Shown: positions 16,173-23,272 of the stretch, in pieces
Layout: each line of letters starts with the position of its first letter
How positions within the stretch are numbered: the first letter of the stretch is position 1
Assembly: GCA_016285075.1 (NCBI GenBank)
Contig: JAEEQB010000043.1
Coordinates: 1-42,724, forward strand
Source: Prevotella sp.
GTDB taxonomy: Bacteria > Bacteroidota > Bacteroidia > Bacteroidales > Bacteroidaceae
Length of the DNA stretch: 42,724 nucleotides
Direction of reading: 5' to 3'
Made by a program: the position numbers and the translations under genes
Notes under the pieces: generated by a model
What the model was told of the DNA's origin: nothing
What the model saw: the letters and a program-made list of their open reading frames with translations, nothing else
Databases searched by the model: none

Positions 16173-18962
16173 ATGAACAGACGGCGTATCTTATTCATCT
16201 TGACGCTGTGCGCGACAGCCGTTATAGATGCCATGGCCCAGAGTTCAACAGAATTTATGAAGGCCGAGAAGGTGGCTGATTGCACCATTGCCTTCGATTT
16301 GACTGCAGCCGGCCAGTCCTTCCCCGTGAATTGGGGAATGGACACGGCTTGGGACTCCGAAGCCAATGTGCGCCGCGGCATCAACTATATCGGAAAGGAA
16401 AATTTCAGCACAGGCAGACTGTCGTTCCAACCCACCTATCTGGTCTATACCAATGATGACGGGACATATGAACTGACCCCCGTCCAGAAACAGTTCCTTC
16501 GCAGCCGTATCAACCACTTGAAGCTTACGGGCATTACGCAGGCCAACATCAACTGTGACAATGCTGCGGCACTCGACAAACTGTCAGATGGCTCCACGGG
16601 GTTCAAGAACTACACGAGGAAAGTGGAAGAGTGGTACAAACTCATCAAGGCCTCTGTGAAATTCTGTCAGGACAACGGCATGCAGATTATCTCCATCTCG
16701 CCCTATAATGAACCAGACTTAGATGAAAACAAATACTGGTGGAAAGAAGATTTCGTGGCCATATGCCGTCTCATCCGTGCCGACCCCTTCTTCGACGGCA
16801 TACGTCTCTGCGGTGGCAACACACTCAACTGCGACCGTGCATGGGACTGGTACGAGGACTTGCGCGATGTCATCGACGAAGGCAACACCCACCAGTTGGC
16901 AGGTTCGTTTGCCAACTACGCCAATTTCTTCACCAAGGTGCGTGCCGAGGGCAAACTGACCGCAAATGACGAACTTCACAACGTGGGTGAGGCCATTGTC
17001 GGTGTGAACTATGGCATGCAGACCGGAATCTGGTGGGGTTTCGACTCAAAAGCTCGTGGGGAGTTCTGCCATGACAGTCAGGAAGGCGTACGCATAGGTT
17101 ATGGAGAAGATCGTGCCCACTGGACATCTGGTGCAGTCTATCGGAACGAGAAAACCGGCGAGGTTCACGGTTTTCTCGGCTCTTCGGAGCGACAGGCGAA
17201 CAACTCCACGTTCACCTTTGTCAGCGTGGGACAGGACGTCTTCTTCAACGACTACGGCCCCACTCGTGCATGGACCTATGAGTTGCCCGGGGGCAATGGC
17301 TACATGAACGGGCAAATCAATGCCGAGTTGTTCGTCAACATCACCAAAGGCGAGGACGTTTCCCCCGGCATCATCGACGGCACCTACCAGATTATGAACC
17401 TTGCGTCAGAGAAACTGCTTACGATGAATGGCACCAACGACGTGCAATGCGTCACTCGAAGGACCGTAGGAAAAACGCAACAATGGGTGGTCAAACCGCA
17501 GAAACTCAACGGAGACTGCTCGTTCCACACCATCGACAATGCAGGCAATACGGCCTATCATCTCAACCTTAAGAACTGGAATCTCAATTCAGGAGCCACC
17601 ATCATCGGTTGGCAAGGCGACCATGGCGACCTTGAACAATGGCACCTGAAATATGCCAAGGACGGATGCTACTATATTGTCAACCGCTACAGCAACAAAT
17701 ACCTTTATTGCCCTTCGACCAACTCAGGAACGGTGCTGCAAGTGGTTGACCCGCCCAAGGCGACGACCGCGGAAGTTGTATTAAAACGCTACCTTTGGCG
17801 ATTCCAGCCCATCGATGCACAATGTGAGACAGATGCCCCAGCGGCTCCCACGTCGATTGTCGTTACCCGACGGCCTGCAAGCATCAGTCTTAGATGGACG
17901 GCACCTGCCGACGAGGATGTGGCGACCTACACCGTCTTGCGAAGCGACAACGGCGTTTGGAACACCATCGGGCGCGGTGACACATTAATGTCTTTCACAG
18001 ACAACACCGCTCTCCAAGGCCATGAATATGCCTACAAGGTCATTGCCGTTGACTATGCAGGCAACCGCTCTGTTGCTTCAGAACCGACAGAACCTTTGAC
18101 GCTGCTTCCAGCCGAAGGCCTGATATGCCAGTTGCAGTTCGATGGCAGTCTTGCCGACAGCACCGCAAACCATCTCGATGCGTCAATCTTCGAAACAGAG
18201 CGCTACACGAAAACAGCACAATTGAAAAAGTCGGGCACATCGGCACTGAACTTGACAGACCAAAAAGGTTATGTACAACTGCCCTACTCCGTGGCGCAGG
18301 GCGATGATATGACCATCGCGTTATGGGTGCGCATGTCGAGCGCACCTGCCGACTGGACACGCCTGTTCGATTTCGGCAACGGGACAGACAGCTATATCTT
18401 CCTCACGCCCAACAACGGCAGGGAGATGAGCTTTGTGATGAAGCCAGCCGGTGGTGCGGAACAGAAACTGGGAACGGGCAGTAAGTTGACGAACATCGCA
18501 TGGAAGCACGTGGCAGTGACCATCCAGTCTGTTGCAGATGGAAAGGTGGCGGTGCGGATGTATGTCGATGGCGTGGAGGTCGCAGCATCCGACAACTTCA
18601 CCGTACGCCCCTCCGACATCAAGCCCTCACTCTGTTATCTCGGACGCAGCCAGTATCCTGCCGACCCGTTGTTGAAAGCATACATTGACGATGTCCGCAT
18701 CTACAATCATGCCCTCACAGCAGAGCAAGTCGCAGCACTTACCACCGACCTCGACGGTTTGGCTTCCGATTACGTAGAACTCTCCGAAGAAATCGTTCCC
18801 GCAGGTATTGAAGATGTGAGAAACGACGGTCAGAAGAATGTTAAACTGCTTGATGCAGTGTTTGACCTCAGCGGACGACGCATTCCTGATGGCACAAGGA
18901 AATCAGGCATCTACATTCGACAATCCTCTGATGGAACGCGAAGAAAAGTGCTTGTGAAATAG
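16173..18962 (+). CDS. Clan GH-A-like TIM-barrel hydrolase with RICIN, Fn3 and LamG domains
   Basis: A 929-residue secreted protein (signal MNRRRILFILTLCATAVIDA). Residues about 35-390 look like a clan GH-A barrel plus beta-domain: Glu180 in SISPYNEPDLDENKYW is a good acid/base candidate and Glu273 in ELHNVGEAIVGVNYG a nucleophile candidate, about 93 residues apart as in GH30-like enzymes. It does not carry motifs I associate with the well-known GH30 subfamilies, so family assignment is open. Then follow a RICIN-type beta-trefoil (about 400-550, repeated QW motifs such as TQQWVV and LEQWHL), an Fn3 domain (about 560-645), a LamG domain (about 650-870) and the secretion-type tail (VFDLSGRRI, KSGIYI, KVLVK). 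Last gene of the operon, 47 bases after the previous one, with a terminator 32 bases downstream. An endo-galactanase or related pectin side-chain activity is possible. Confidence 0.7.
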   Translation: MNRRRILFILTLCATAVIDAMAQSSTEFMKAEKVADCTIAFDLTAAGQSFPVNWGMDTAWDSEANVRRGINYIGKENFSTGRLSFQPTYLVYTNDDGTYELTPVQKQFLRSRINHLKLTGITQANINCDNAAALDKLSDGSTGFKNYTRKVEEWYKLIKASVKFCQDNGMQIISISPYNEPDLDENKYWWKEDFVAICRLIRADPFFDGIRLCGGNTLNCDRAWDWYEDLRDVIDEGNTHQLAGSFANYANFFTKVRAEGKLTANDELHNVGEAIVGVNYGMQTGIWWGFDSKARGEFCHDSQEGVRIGYGEDRAHWTSGAVYRNEKTGEVHGFLGSSERQANNSTFTFVSVGQDVFFNDYGPTRAWTYELPGGNGYMNGQINAELFVNITKGEDVSPGIIDGTYQIMNLASEKLLTMNGTNDVQCVTRRTVGKTQQWVVKPQKLNGDCSFHTIDNAGNTAYHLNLKNWNLNSGATIIGWQGDHGDLEQWHLKYAKDGCYYIVNRYSNKYLYCPSTNSGTVLQVVDPPKATTAEVVLKRYLWRFQPIDAQCETDAPAAPTSIVVTRRPASISLRWTAPADEDVATYTVLRSDNGVWNTIGRGDTLMSFTDNTALQGHEYAYKVIAVDYAGNRSVASEPTEPLTLLPAEGLICQLQFDGSLADSTANHLDASIFETERYTKTAQLKKSGTSALNLTDQKGYVQLPYSVAQGDDMTIALWVRMSSAPADWTRLFDFGNGTDSYIFLTPNNGREMSFVMKPAGGAEQKLGTGSKLTNIAWKHVAVTIQSVADGKVAVRMYVDGVEVAASDNFTVRPSDIKPSLCYLGRSQYPADPLLKAYIDDVRIYNHALTAEQVAALTTDLDGLASDYVELSEEIVPAGIEDVRNDGQKNVKLLDAVFDLSGRRIPDGTRKSGIYIRQSSDGTRRKVLVK

Positions 18963-18993
18963 AATTATTACTGTCACTACTAAAAACGCCAAA

Positions 18994-19029
18994 AGAGGGT
19001 ATGTCAAAGCTGGGCATGCCCTCTTTTTT
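18994..19029 (+). terminator. Rho-independent terminator ending the polysaccharide operon
   Basis: AGAGGGTATG (18994-19003) pairs with CATGCCCTCT (19015-19024) with one wobble pair, loop of 11 bases, followed by a run of T. Lies 32 bases after the last operon gene. Confidence 0.85.
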
Positions 19030-19437
19030 GAGATTCAAATGTTAGCATATAACCTATAAGGGACAGTCCATAAAAAGCTACACACTGAAGTTTATTGTCA
19101 GACACAATAAAAAGGACATAACAAGTCCGTAAGTCTGTGTTTCTCTTTTGCAGAGCAGTACCATTCCACATAATTGTCAGGAACAAACATCCACAATTGG
19201 CTTGCCGTGGGGTGGCACACTCCAATCTAACGAAGTGGAGATGGGGTATTAGGCTACCCCGGACTTTGAAAAAGTGGCATCGGCAAGCCGATTAGACTGA
19301 CTTGATAAAATTTCCAGAGATTCATCGCTGCCATTCATAGCCGACCATGTGTGGGAACATCTTCATGCCAGATTTCATGACCTCTGCTTGCAGATTTATG
19401 TGGTCAGTCCACCGCCCGATGAAAATCGGAACGGGTA
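19030..19437. other. Gene-poor interval with decayed coding and a structured segment
   Basis: No intact gene is seen in these 408 bases. On the minus strand a 38-codon open stretch ends at 19322 (reading PVPIFIGRWTDHINLQAEV then VMKSGMKMFPHMVGYEWQR, stop) and looks like the last part of an unrecognised protein. Between about 19195 and 19293 several complementary segments occur: TTGGCTTGCCG (19197-19207) against CGGCAAGCCGA (from 19281), CTCCA against TGGAG, and GGGGTA against TACCCC. The interval abuts a truncated gene end at 19438, so a past rearrangement or insertion is likely. Confidence 0.5.
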
Positions 19438-19947
19438 ATGAGCCGTAGCGACAACGAGCTGATCTTCACCCAGACACTCGACAGACTGGAGGCCCTGCAG
19501 CCTTATCTCGTCTGGGCAGACCAAAGCGAAGCATCGCTGAACACGGGTGCTTCAGACATCCCGGCCAGTGGCGGTACGACCTACGGCCGCCAGCACGACG
19601 CGCCGGGCTTCTCGATGCGCGGCACACTCTATCGTATCGGTAATGCCGAGGCATCAGAGCTGGGTGCATACACATTGCAGAACGATGGCAAATGGCATCC
19701 GGTGCTGTCCGACAACGACGAGCACCGTGCTGCCAGCATCCCGCCATATCGGGCCTATCTGCTGGAGAACCGCCGTGCTGGTGTCCGCGCCATCGGCATG
19801 AAGCTCGAAGGAACGACAGGTATCGAGCAACTGCGCACCATCGACAACGATGGCACTGAGCGCGTCTACGACCTGAACGGTCGCCAACTCTCTGCACCCA
19901 CGAAGGGTATCAACGTGATCAATGGTAAAAAGATTATTGCAAAATGA
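19438..19947 (+). pseudogene. C-terminal fragment of a Prevotella-type secreted surface protein
   Basis: A 169-residue frame without signal peptide or recognisable N-terminus. It contains a typical end of large Prevotella surface proteins (FTQTLDRLEALQPYLVW, a YRIGNAEA strand, a final PPYRAYLL strand) and the secretion-type tail (VYDLNGRQL, KGINVINGKKIIAK). The frame is closed by a TGA at 19420-19422, and sequence upstream is unrelated, so the protein has lost its N-terminal part at a junction near 19423-19440. The ATG at 19438 may be only an internal codon. Expression is doubtful: there is no promoter-like TAnnTTTG in the preceding 100 bases. It could be read as a short intact gene, but the missing signal peptide next to an export tail argues against that. 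Confidence 0.7.
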
Positions 19948-19991
19948 TACAATACCCAATTAAGTTGTAAATTGTCAAATTGTAAATAGCT

Positions 19992-20630
19992 ATGATGAAG
20001 AATCTGAAGATGATGAGTATGCTGCTCGGGGGCCTCTTGGCCCTCGGCAGCCTGACGGCTTGCGGTGGAAGTGATGATGACGATAAACCGGACCCCACTC
20101 CCACACCGCCAACACCTGTCGAGAAGGTGCTGACCAGCGTGAAAACCGACTACACGGCCACTGTGTCGCAGCAGTTGTTGGACGTGGCCACCGTTACCGT
20201 GCGCTATGTCGGCGACAACGGACAGGTGGCCAGCGAACAGATGTCATCGACCACATGGACAAAGAGTGTCAACATTCCCCTTCCCGCCAAGGCAGGACTG
20301 AACATCCAGCCCACACTGAAGGGTGCCGTGGCCGAGGGTGAATACACGCTTAATGCTAAGGGACAGATGTCCTACACCTGGCTCGACCAGGACGGTCAGC
20401 AGCTGAAATCCGGCAGTTCCGAGAGTACACCTGTGCTCGATGCCGTTTTCTTTGCCGATGGCCTGGGACAGTATCTGAACGCCATCACCACCACCTGCTA
20501 CGTGGCCCGTTCGTTCGCCAAGGACTACAGTGTCGCCGATACCTCCATTATCTGGGGTGGCAATGCTGGTGATGATACTACCCAGGGTACGGGCATCGAC
20601 CCCACCGGCGCTACTGGTGAAGGACGTTAG
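19992..20630 (+). CDS. Surface-exposed lipoprotein of unknown function
   Basis: A 212-residue lipoprotein. The signal peptide ends in the lipobox LTAC, and the mature protein begins Cys-Gly-Gly-Ser-Asp-Asp-Asp-Asp-Lys, matching the lipoprotein export signal (Ser followed by acidic residues) that directs Bacteroidota lipoproteins to the outer face of the outer membrane. A proline/threonine-rich spacer (PDPTPTPPTP) follows, then a beta-rich domain of about 150 residues that I do not recognise (strands such as VATVTVRYVGDNGQ and GEYTLNAKGQMSYTWLD). It starts 45 bases after the truncated surface-protein tail and ends at its own terminator. A role in binding or holding a surface complex is possible, but no function is shown. 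Confidence 0.8.
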   Translation: MMKNLKMMSMLLGGLLALGSLTACGGSDDDDKPDPTPTPPTPVEKVLTSVKTDYTATVSQQLLDVATVTVRYVGDNGQVASEQMSSTTWTKSVNIPLPAKAGLNIQPTLKGAVAEGEYTLNAKGQMSYTWLDQDGQQLKSGSSESTPVLDAVFFADGLGQYLNAITTTCYVARSFAKDYSVADTSIIWGGNAGDDTTQGTGIDPTGATGEGR

Positions 20631-20654
20631 TCCAAGTGTCACAAGTTTTCATTA

Positions 20655-20694
20655 CAGCCTCACTGCTCTTGTCCGATGGTGAGGCTGTTTTTTT
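20655..20694 (+). terminator. Rho-independent terminator after the lipoprotein gene
   Basis: CAGCCTCAC (20655-20663) pairs perfectly with GTGAGGCTG (20679-20687), followed by seven T residues. Confidence 0.88.
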
Positions 20695-20716
20695 GTCGGG
20701 AAAAAATCATTATTTG

Positions 20717-20748
20717 TTTGGTGTTATGCTTCCTTATTCGTATCTTTG
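20717..20748 (+). promoter_or_regulatory. Consensus Bacteroidota promoter
   Basis: TTTG at 20717-20720, a 20-base spacer, then TATCTTTG at 20741-20748: a full match to the -33/-7 consensus. It precedes a secreted-protein gene that is now frameshifted. Confidence 0.8.
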
Positions 20749-20798
20749 CATCTCAATTCCAGAAAAAAGAAAACAACACACAATAATTATCTATCGAG

Positions 20799-21025
20799 AT
20801 GAGGAAATACATATTACTGCTATATCTATCGGGACTGCCTGCGCTGATGATGGGGCAGGCTGGCGGCGTCAGGACCTCATCCGATTCAACCAGTACGAGA
20901 GCCTCTTTCAGGGCGATGCTTTCGATGACAAAGTCGACGAGAGTGACGGACACACCCGTCTTTATCCTATTCCTGGCTATGTGATGGCACTGAACCACAA
21001 TCTGCAGCAGAATCCAGGCTATTGA
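20799..21025 (+). pseudogene. Frameshifted, shortened secreted-protein gene
   Basis: The ATG at 20799 begins a good signal peptide (MRKYILLLYLSGLPALMMGQ). Directly after it the sensible reading moves to another frame, giving AGWRRQDLIRFNQYESLFQG and then DAFDDKVDESDGHTRLYPIP, with a stop at 21023-21025. Joining the two frames near 20858-20865 gives a continuous secreted polypeptide of about 75 residues, so a single-base indel is likely. Even corrected, the product is short and I do not recognise its family; the original gene was probably longer. The promoter upstream is intact, implying recent decay, or a sequencing error at this point. Confidence 0.5.
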
Positions 21026-21194
21026 ACCTACTCAAGCCGAACGGTATTGTTTCCCCAAACATGAGAACGGCTCGTGGAGAACCACTTTAACAACATCACT
21101 ACAGCCTTTAGGTTAGAGCAATAGTTTTTTGCAGAAGAAACGGTCAAAGAACATCGTCAACATTGTCAGGAAGAAAGACTGTCAGATTGGATCG

Positions 21195-21304
21195 TGCTGC
21201 TCACTTACTATCAAAGTGCTGTTCACTTACTATCAAAGTGTTGTTCACTTACTATCAGAGTGCTGTTCACTTACTATCAGAGCGACGTTCACTTACTAGC
21301 AGAG
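21195..21304. repeat. Five tandem copies of a 22-bp unit
   Basis: Five head-to-tail 22-bp units start at 21195, 21217, 21239, 21261 and 21283. The conserved core is TTCACTTACTATCARAGTG, with the last unit most diverged (ACTAGCAGAG). Each unit contains CACTT and AAGTG or GAGTG arms able to form a small hairpin, clearest in the first two copies. The period of 22 is not a multiple of 3, so this is not a peptide repeat conserved in frame. Confidence 0.9.
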
Positions 21305-21541
21305 TAAAGCTCAAGGCAAAACAGGTTGTTTCTGACTGTCAGGAATCCCGATTTCCATTCAGCTATGCTCTACTATAAACGCTGACTTGTATGTCACAAG
21401 ATTGCAGATGTCATAGATTCAATAAGCGTACAAGCTCGTATGGAGACTGTTGTTTTTGTAAAAGAGTCAAGGAGTTGAGGAGTTTCGGCGCCAGCGCTTC
21501 GAAATGATAAGTTAATTTCAATAAAAAACAAGGGAGTTTAG

Positions 21542-21571
21542 TTTGGGTTATGTTTTTTTTGCTTACTTTTG
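21542..21571 (+). promoter_or_regulatory. Promoter of the GH26 gene
   Basis: TTTG at 21542-21545 and TACTTTTG (TAnnTTTG) at 21564-21571 with an 18-base spacer; transcription would begin near 21578, about 70 bases before the ATG at 21650. Confidence 0.7.
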
Positions 21572-21649
21572 CAACGTTTTATGGAATGAAAGTGGCCATC
21601 GGCCTAAATGATCAATAACAACGAACAATCAATGATAATAACTAAGTTT

Positions 21650-23233
21650 ATGGAGAAACGATTACTGACGATGGTACTGCTTTGCGGGATGGTGACGTCC
21701 TATGCCCAAAACCTGAAATTTGAGGCCGAAGATGCCACGTATGCGAACTGTACCCTGATAACGGATGCAAAGTATTCTGGGGGGAAAGCACTTCAGCTGA
21801 CGGAAAACAACGCGAAGATCACTTTCCGTTATCATTCCTCTTCGGGAGGTAAGCAGACAGTCTATGTGGGTTACGATGCTCTCTACGGGAGCAAAGTGGT
21901 GAATGTGAGAGTGAACGGCAACACCAGCACGCTGCAGACCGGCGACAAAGTGGCGGAAGAGGCTGAAGCCGGTACGTTCATAATGCATGCAGGCGAAAAT
22001 GTGATTGAGATCACTCCTAACTGGACCTGGTTCCGCATTGACTACATCCGCATAGAAAACGGATATCCAGGAGCCGTGGAGTTCAATATCTCAAGAACAC
22101 CGGTTGATGTCTTATGCAGCCTGTCAGCCTCGAAGATGTATGATTTCCTATACAGGAACTTCGGTAAAAGGACTATCGCTGGCATGATGACGGGCGACAT
22201 GGCCACTGCCAATGGCGATGTCACCAGTCACGCCGACATGAAGGCTGTCTATGCTGCCTCGGGGAAATATCCGGCGCTCGTAGGCTTCGACTTGATGAAT
22301 GTTACCGGGAAGGACGAGGATCAATCGTGGAATAAGGAATACAACGAAAAGACACTGGAACTGGTGAGAAACACCTATCGCAAGGGCGGGATCCCTGCCA
22401 TTACCTGGCATTGGCGTGACCCCAGCCGTCGGACGAATGAATTCTATTATGACAAGGACGGAAAGGACGGAAAGACCACGGTGAAGATTTCGGATGCGAT
22501 GAACCCCGACGGGACGTGGAATACTGCTTCGCCGCTCTACCAACAGTTCATCAGGGACATCGACACCATTGCCGACTTGTTCCTGAAGTTGCAGGATGCT
22601 GGCATTGCCTGCATCTTCCGTCCGCTCCATGAGGCTAGCGGTGGATGGTTCTGGTGGGGTGCCGACGGTGCACGGAGCTTTGTCAGACTGTATCGGCTCA
22701 TCAGCGATGAGATGGTGATGGTGAAGGGAGTACATAACCTTATATGGGTTTGGAACCCCTGTAAGGACACCGACAGAGAGTGGACTCCCGGCACGGAATA
22801 TTTCGATGTCGTTTCGATAGACATCTACAACAATGACTTCGACTATTCCAGCAATTACACTTCGTTCGACAGACTCAAGGTCATGACTGAGGGGAAGAAG
22901 CTGATTGCCTTGTCTGAGAACGGACCTATTCCCGACATCGACAACGAGTTCGACGAGGATGCTGTCTGGTCATGGTGGATGCCATGGTATCAGACGTGGA
23001 ATGGCAGGTTCGTGGACAAGACCAGCCAGGAGGAATGGAGGAAATGCATGAACGACAACCGTGTCATCACCCTTGATGACGTTGCCGCTGGATGGGACAA
23101 CTATACTGATGTCCGGTCTATGAAGGCTGCGTGCGATAAAGAGCAGCTGTATGATCTTCAGGGACGTCAGGTCGCTGAAAGGTCACAGAAAGGCATCTGT
23201 ATCAAAGGACACAAGAAGTTGGTTGTCAGATGA
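21650..23233 (+). CDS. Secreted GH26 beta-mannanase-like enzyme with CBM35-like domain
   Basis: A 527-residue protein; the ATG at 21650 starts the signal peptide MEKRLLTMVLLCGMVTSYAQ (an in-frame ATG at 21608 would place 14 polar residues before it). Residues about 22-135 are a CBM35/CBM6-like beta-sandwich (KFEAEDATYANC ... WFRIDYIRIE). Residues about 145-495 are a GH26 barrel: Glu328 in FRPLHEASGGWFWWG is the acid/base and Glu423 in ALSENGPI the nucleophile by family pattern. GH26 enzymes mostly hydrolyse beta-1,4-mannan, glucomannan or galactomannan; some act on mixed-linkage glucan or xylan. The end carries the secretion-type tail (LYDLQGRQV, KGICIKGHKKLVVR), so surface or extracellular location is likely. 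It has its own promoter and is outside the pectin-type operon. Confidence 0.9.
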   Translation: MEKRLLTMVLLCGMVTSYAQNLKFEAEDATYANCTLITDAKYSGGKALQLTENNAKITFRYHSSSGGKQTVYVGYDALYGSKVVNVRVNGNTSTLQTGDKVAEEAEAGTFIMHAGENVIEITPNWTWFRIDYIRIENGYPGAVEFNISRTPVDVLCSLSASKMYDFLYRNFGKRTIAGMMTGDMATANGDVTSHADMKAVYAASGKYPALVGFDLMNVTGKDEDQSWNKEYNEKTLELVRNTYRKGGIPAITWHWRDPSRRTNEFYYDKDGKDGKTTVKISDAMNPDGTWNTASPLYQQFIRDIDTIADLFLKLQDAGIACIFRPLHEASGGWFWWGADGARSFVRLYRLISDEMVMVKGVHNLIWVWNPCKDTDREWTPGTEYFDVVSIDIYNNDFDYSSNYTSFDRLKVMTEGKKLIALSENGPIPDIDNEFDEDAVWSWWMPWYQTWNGRFVDKTSQEEWRKCMNDNRVITLDDVAAGWDNYTDVRSMKAACDKEQLYDLQGRQVAERSQKGICIKGHKKLVVR

Positions 23234-23272
23234 TGTGGCGGTGGTTGTAGGGCAGGGGTGCAGGCTGTCGAG

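Larger units (their letters stand above)
21026..21607. other. Non-coding interval with tandem repeats and the GH26 promoter
   Basis: No convincing gene. It contains the 22-bp tandem repeat at 21195-21304 and the promoter at 21542-21571; the rest (21026-21194 and 21305-21541) shows nothing I can assign. Confidence 0.6.

Noticed and set aside
19004..19225. Minus-strand 73-residue frame
   Set aside because: It runs through the operon terminator and the structured segment, has low-complexity-like composition and matches nothing I know.
19425..19450. Group II intron 3' end (GAGCCGTA resembles domain V start)
   Set aside because: The matching bases continue as coding sequence of the surface-protein fragment, and no domain V hairpin or maturase is present.
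21195..21304. CRISPR array
   Set aside because: Units are contiguous 22-mers without spacers and diverge gradually; no cas genes are present.
3796..23233. SusC/SusD pair in the polysaccharide region
   Set aside because: No TonB-dependent receptor or SusD-like lipoprotein frame of adequate length exists on either strand.
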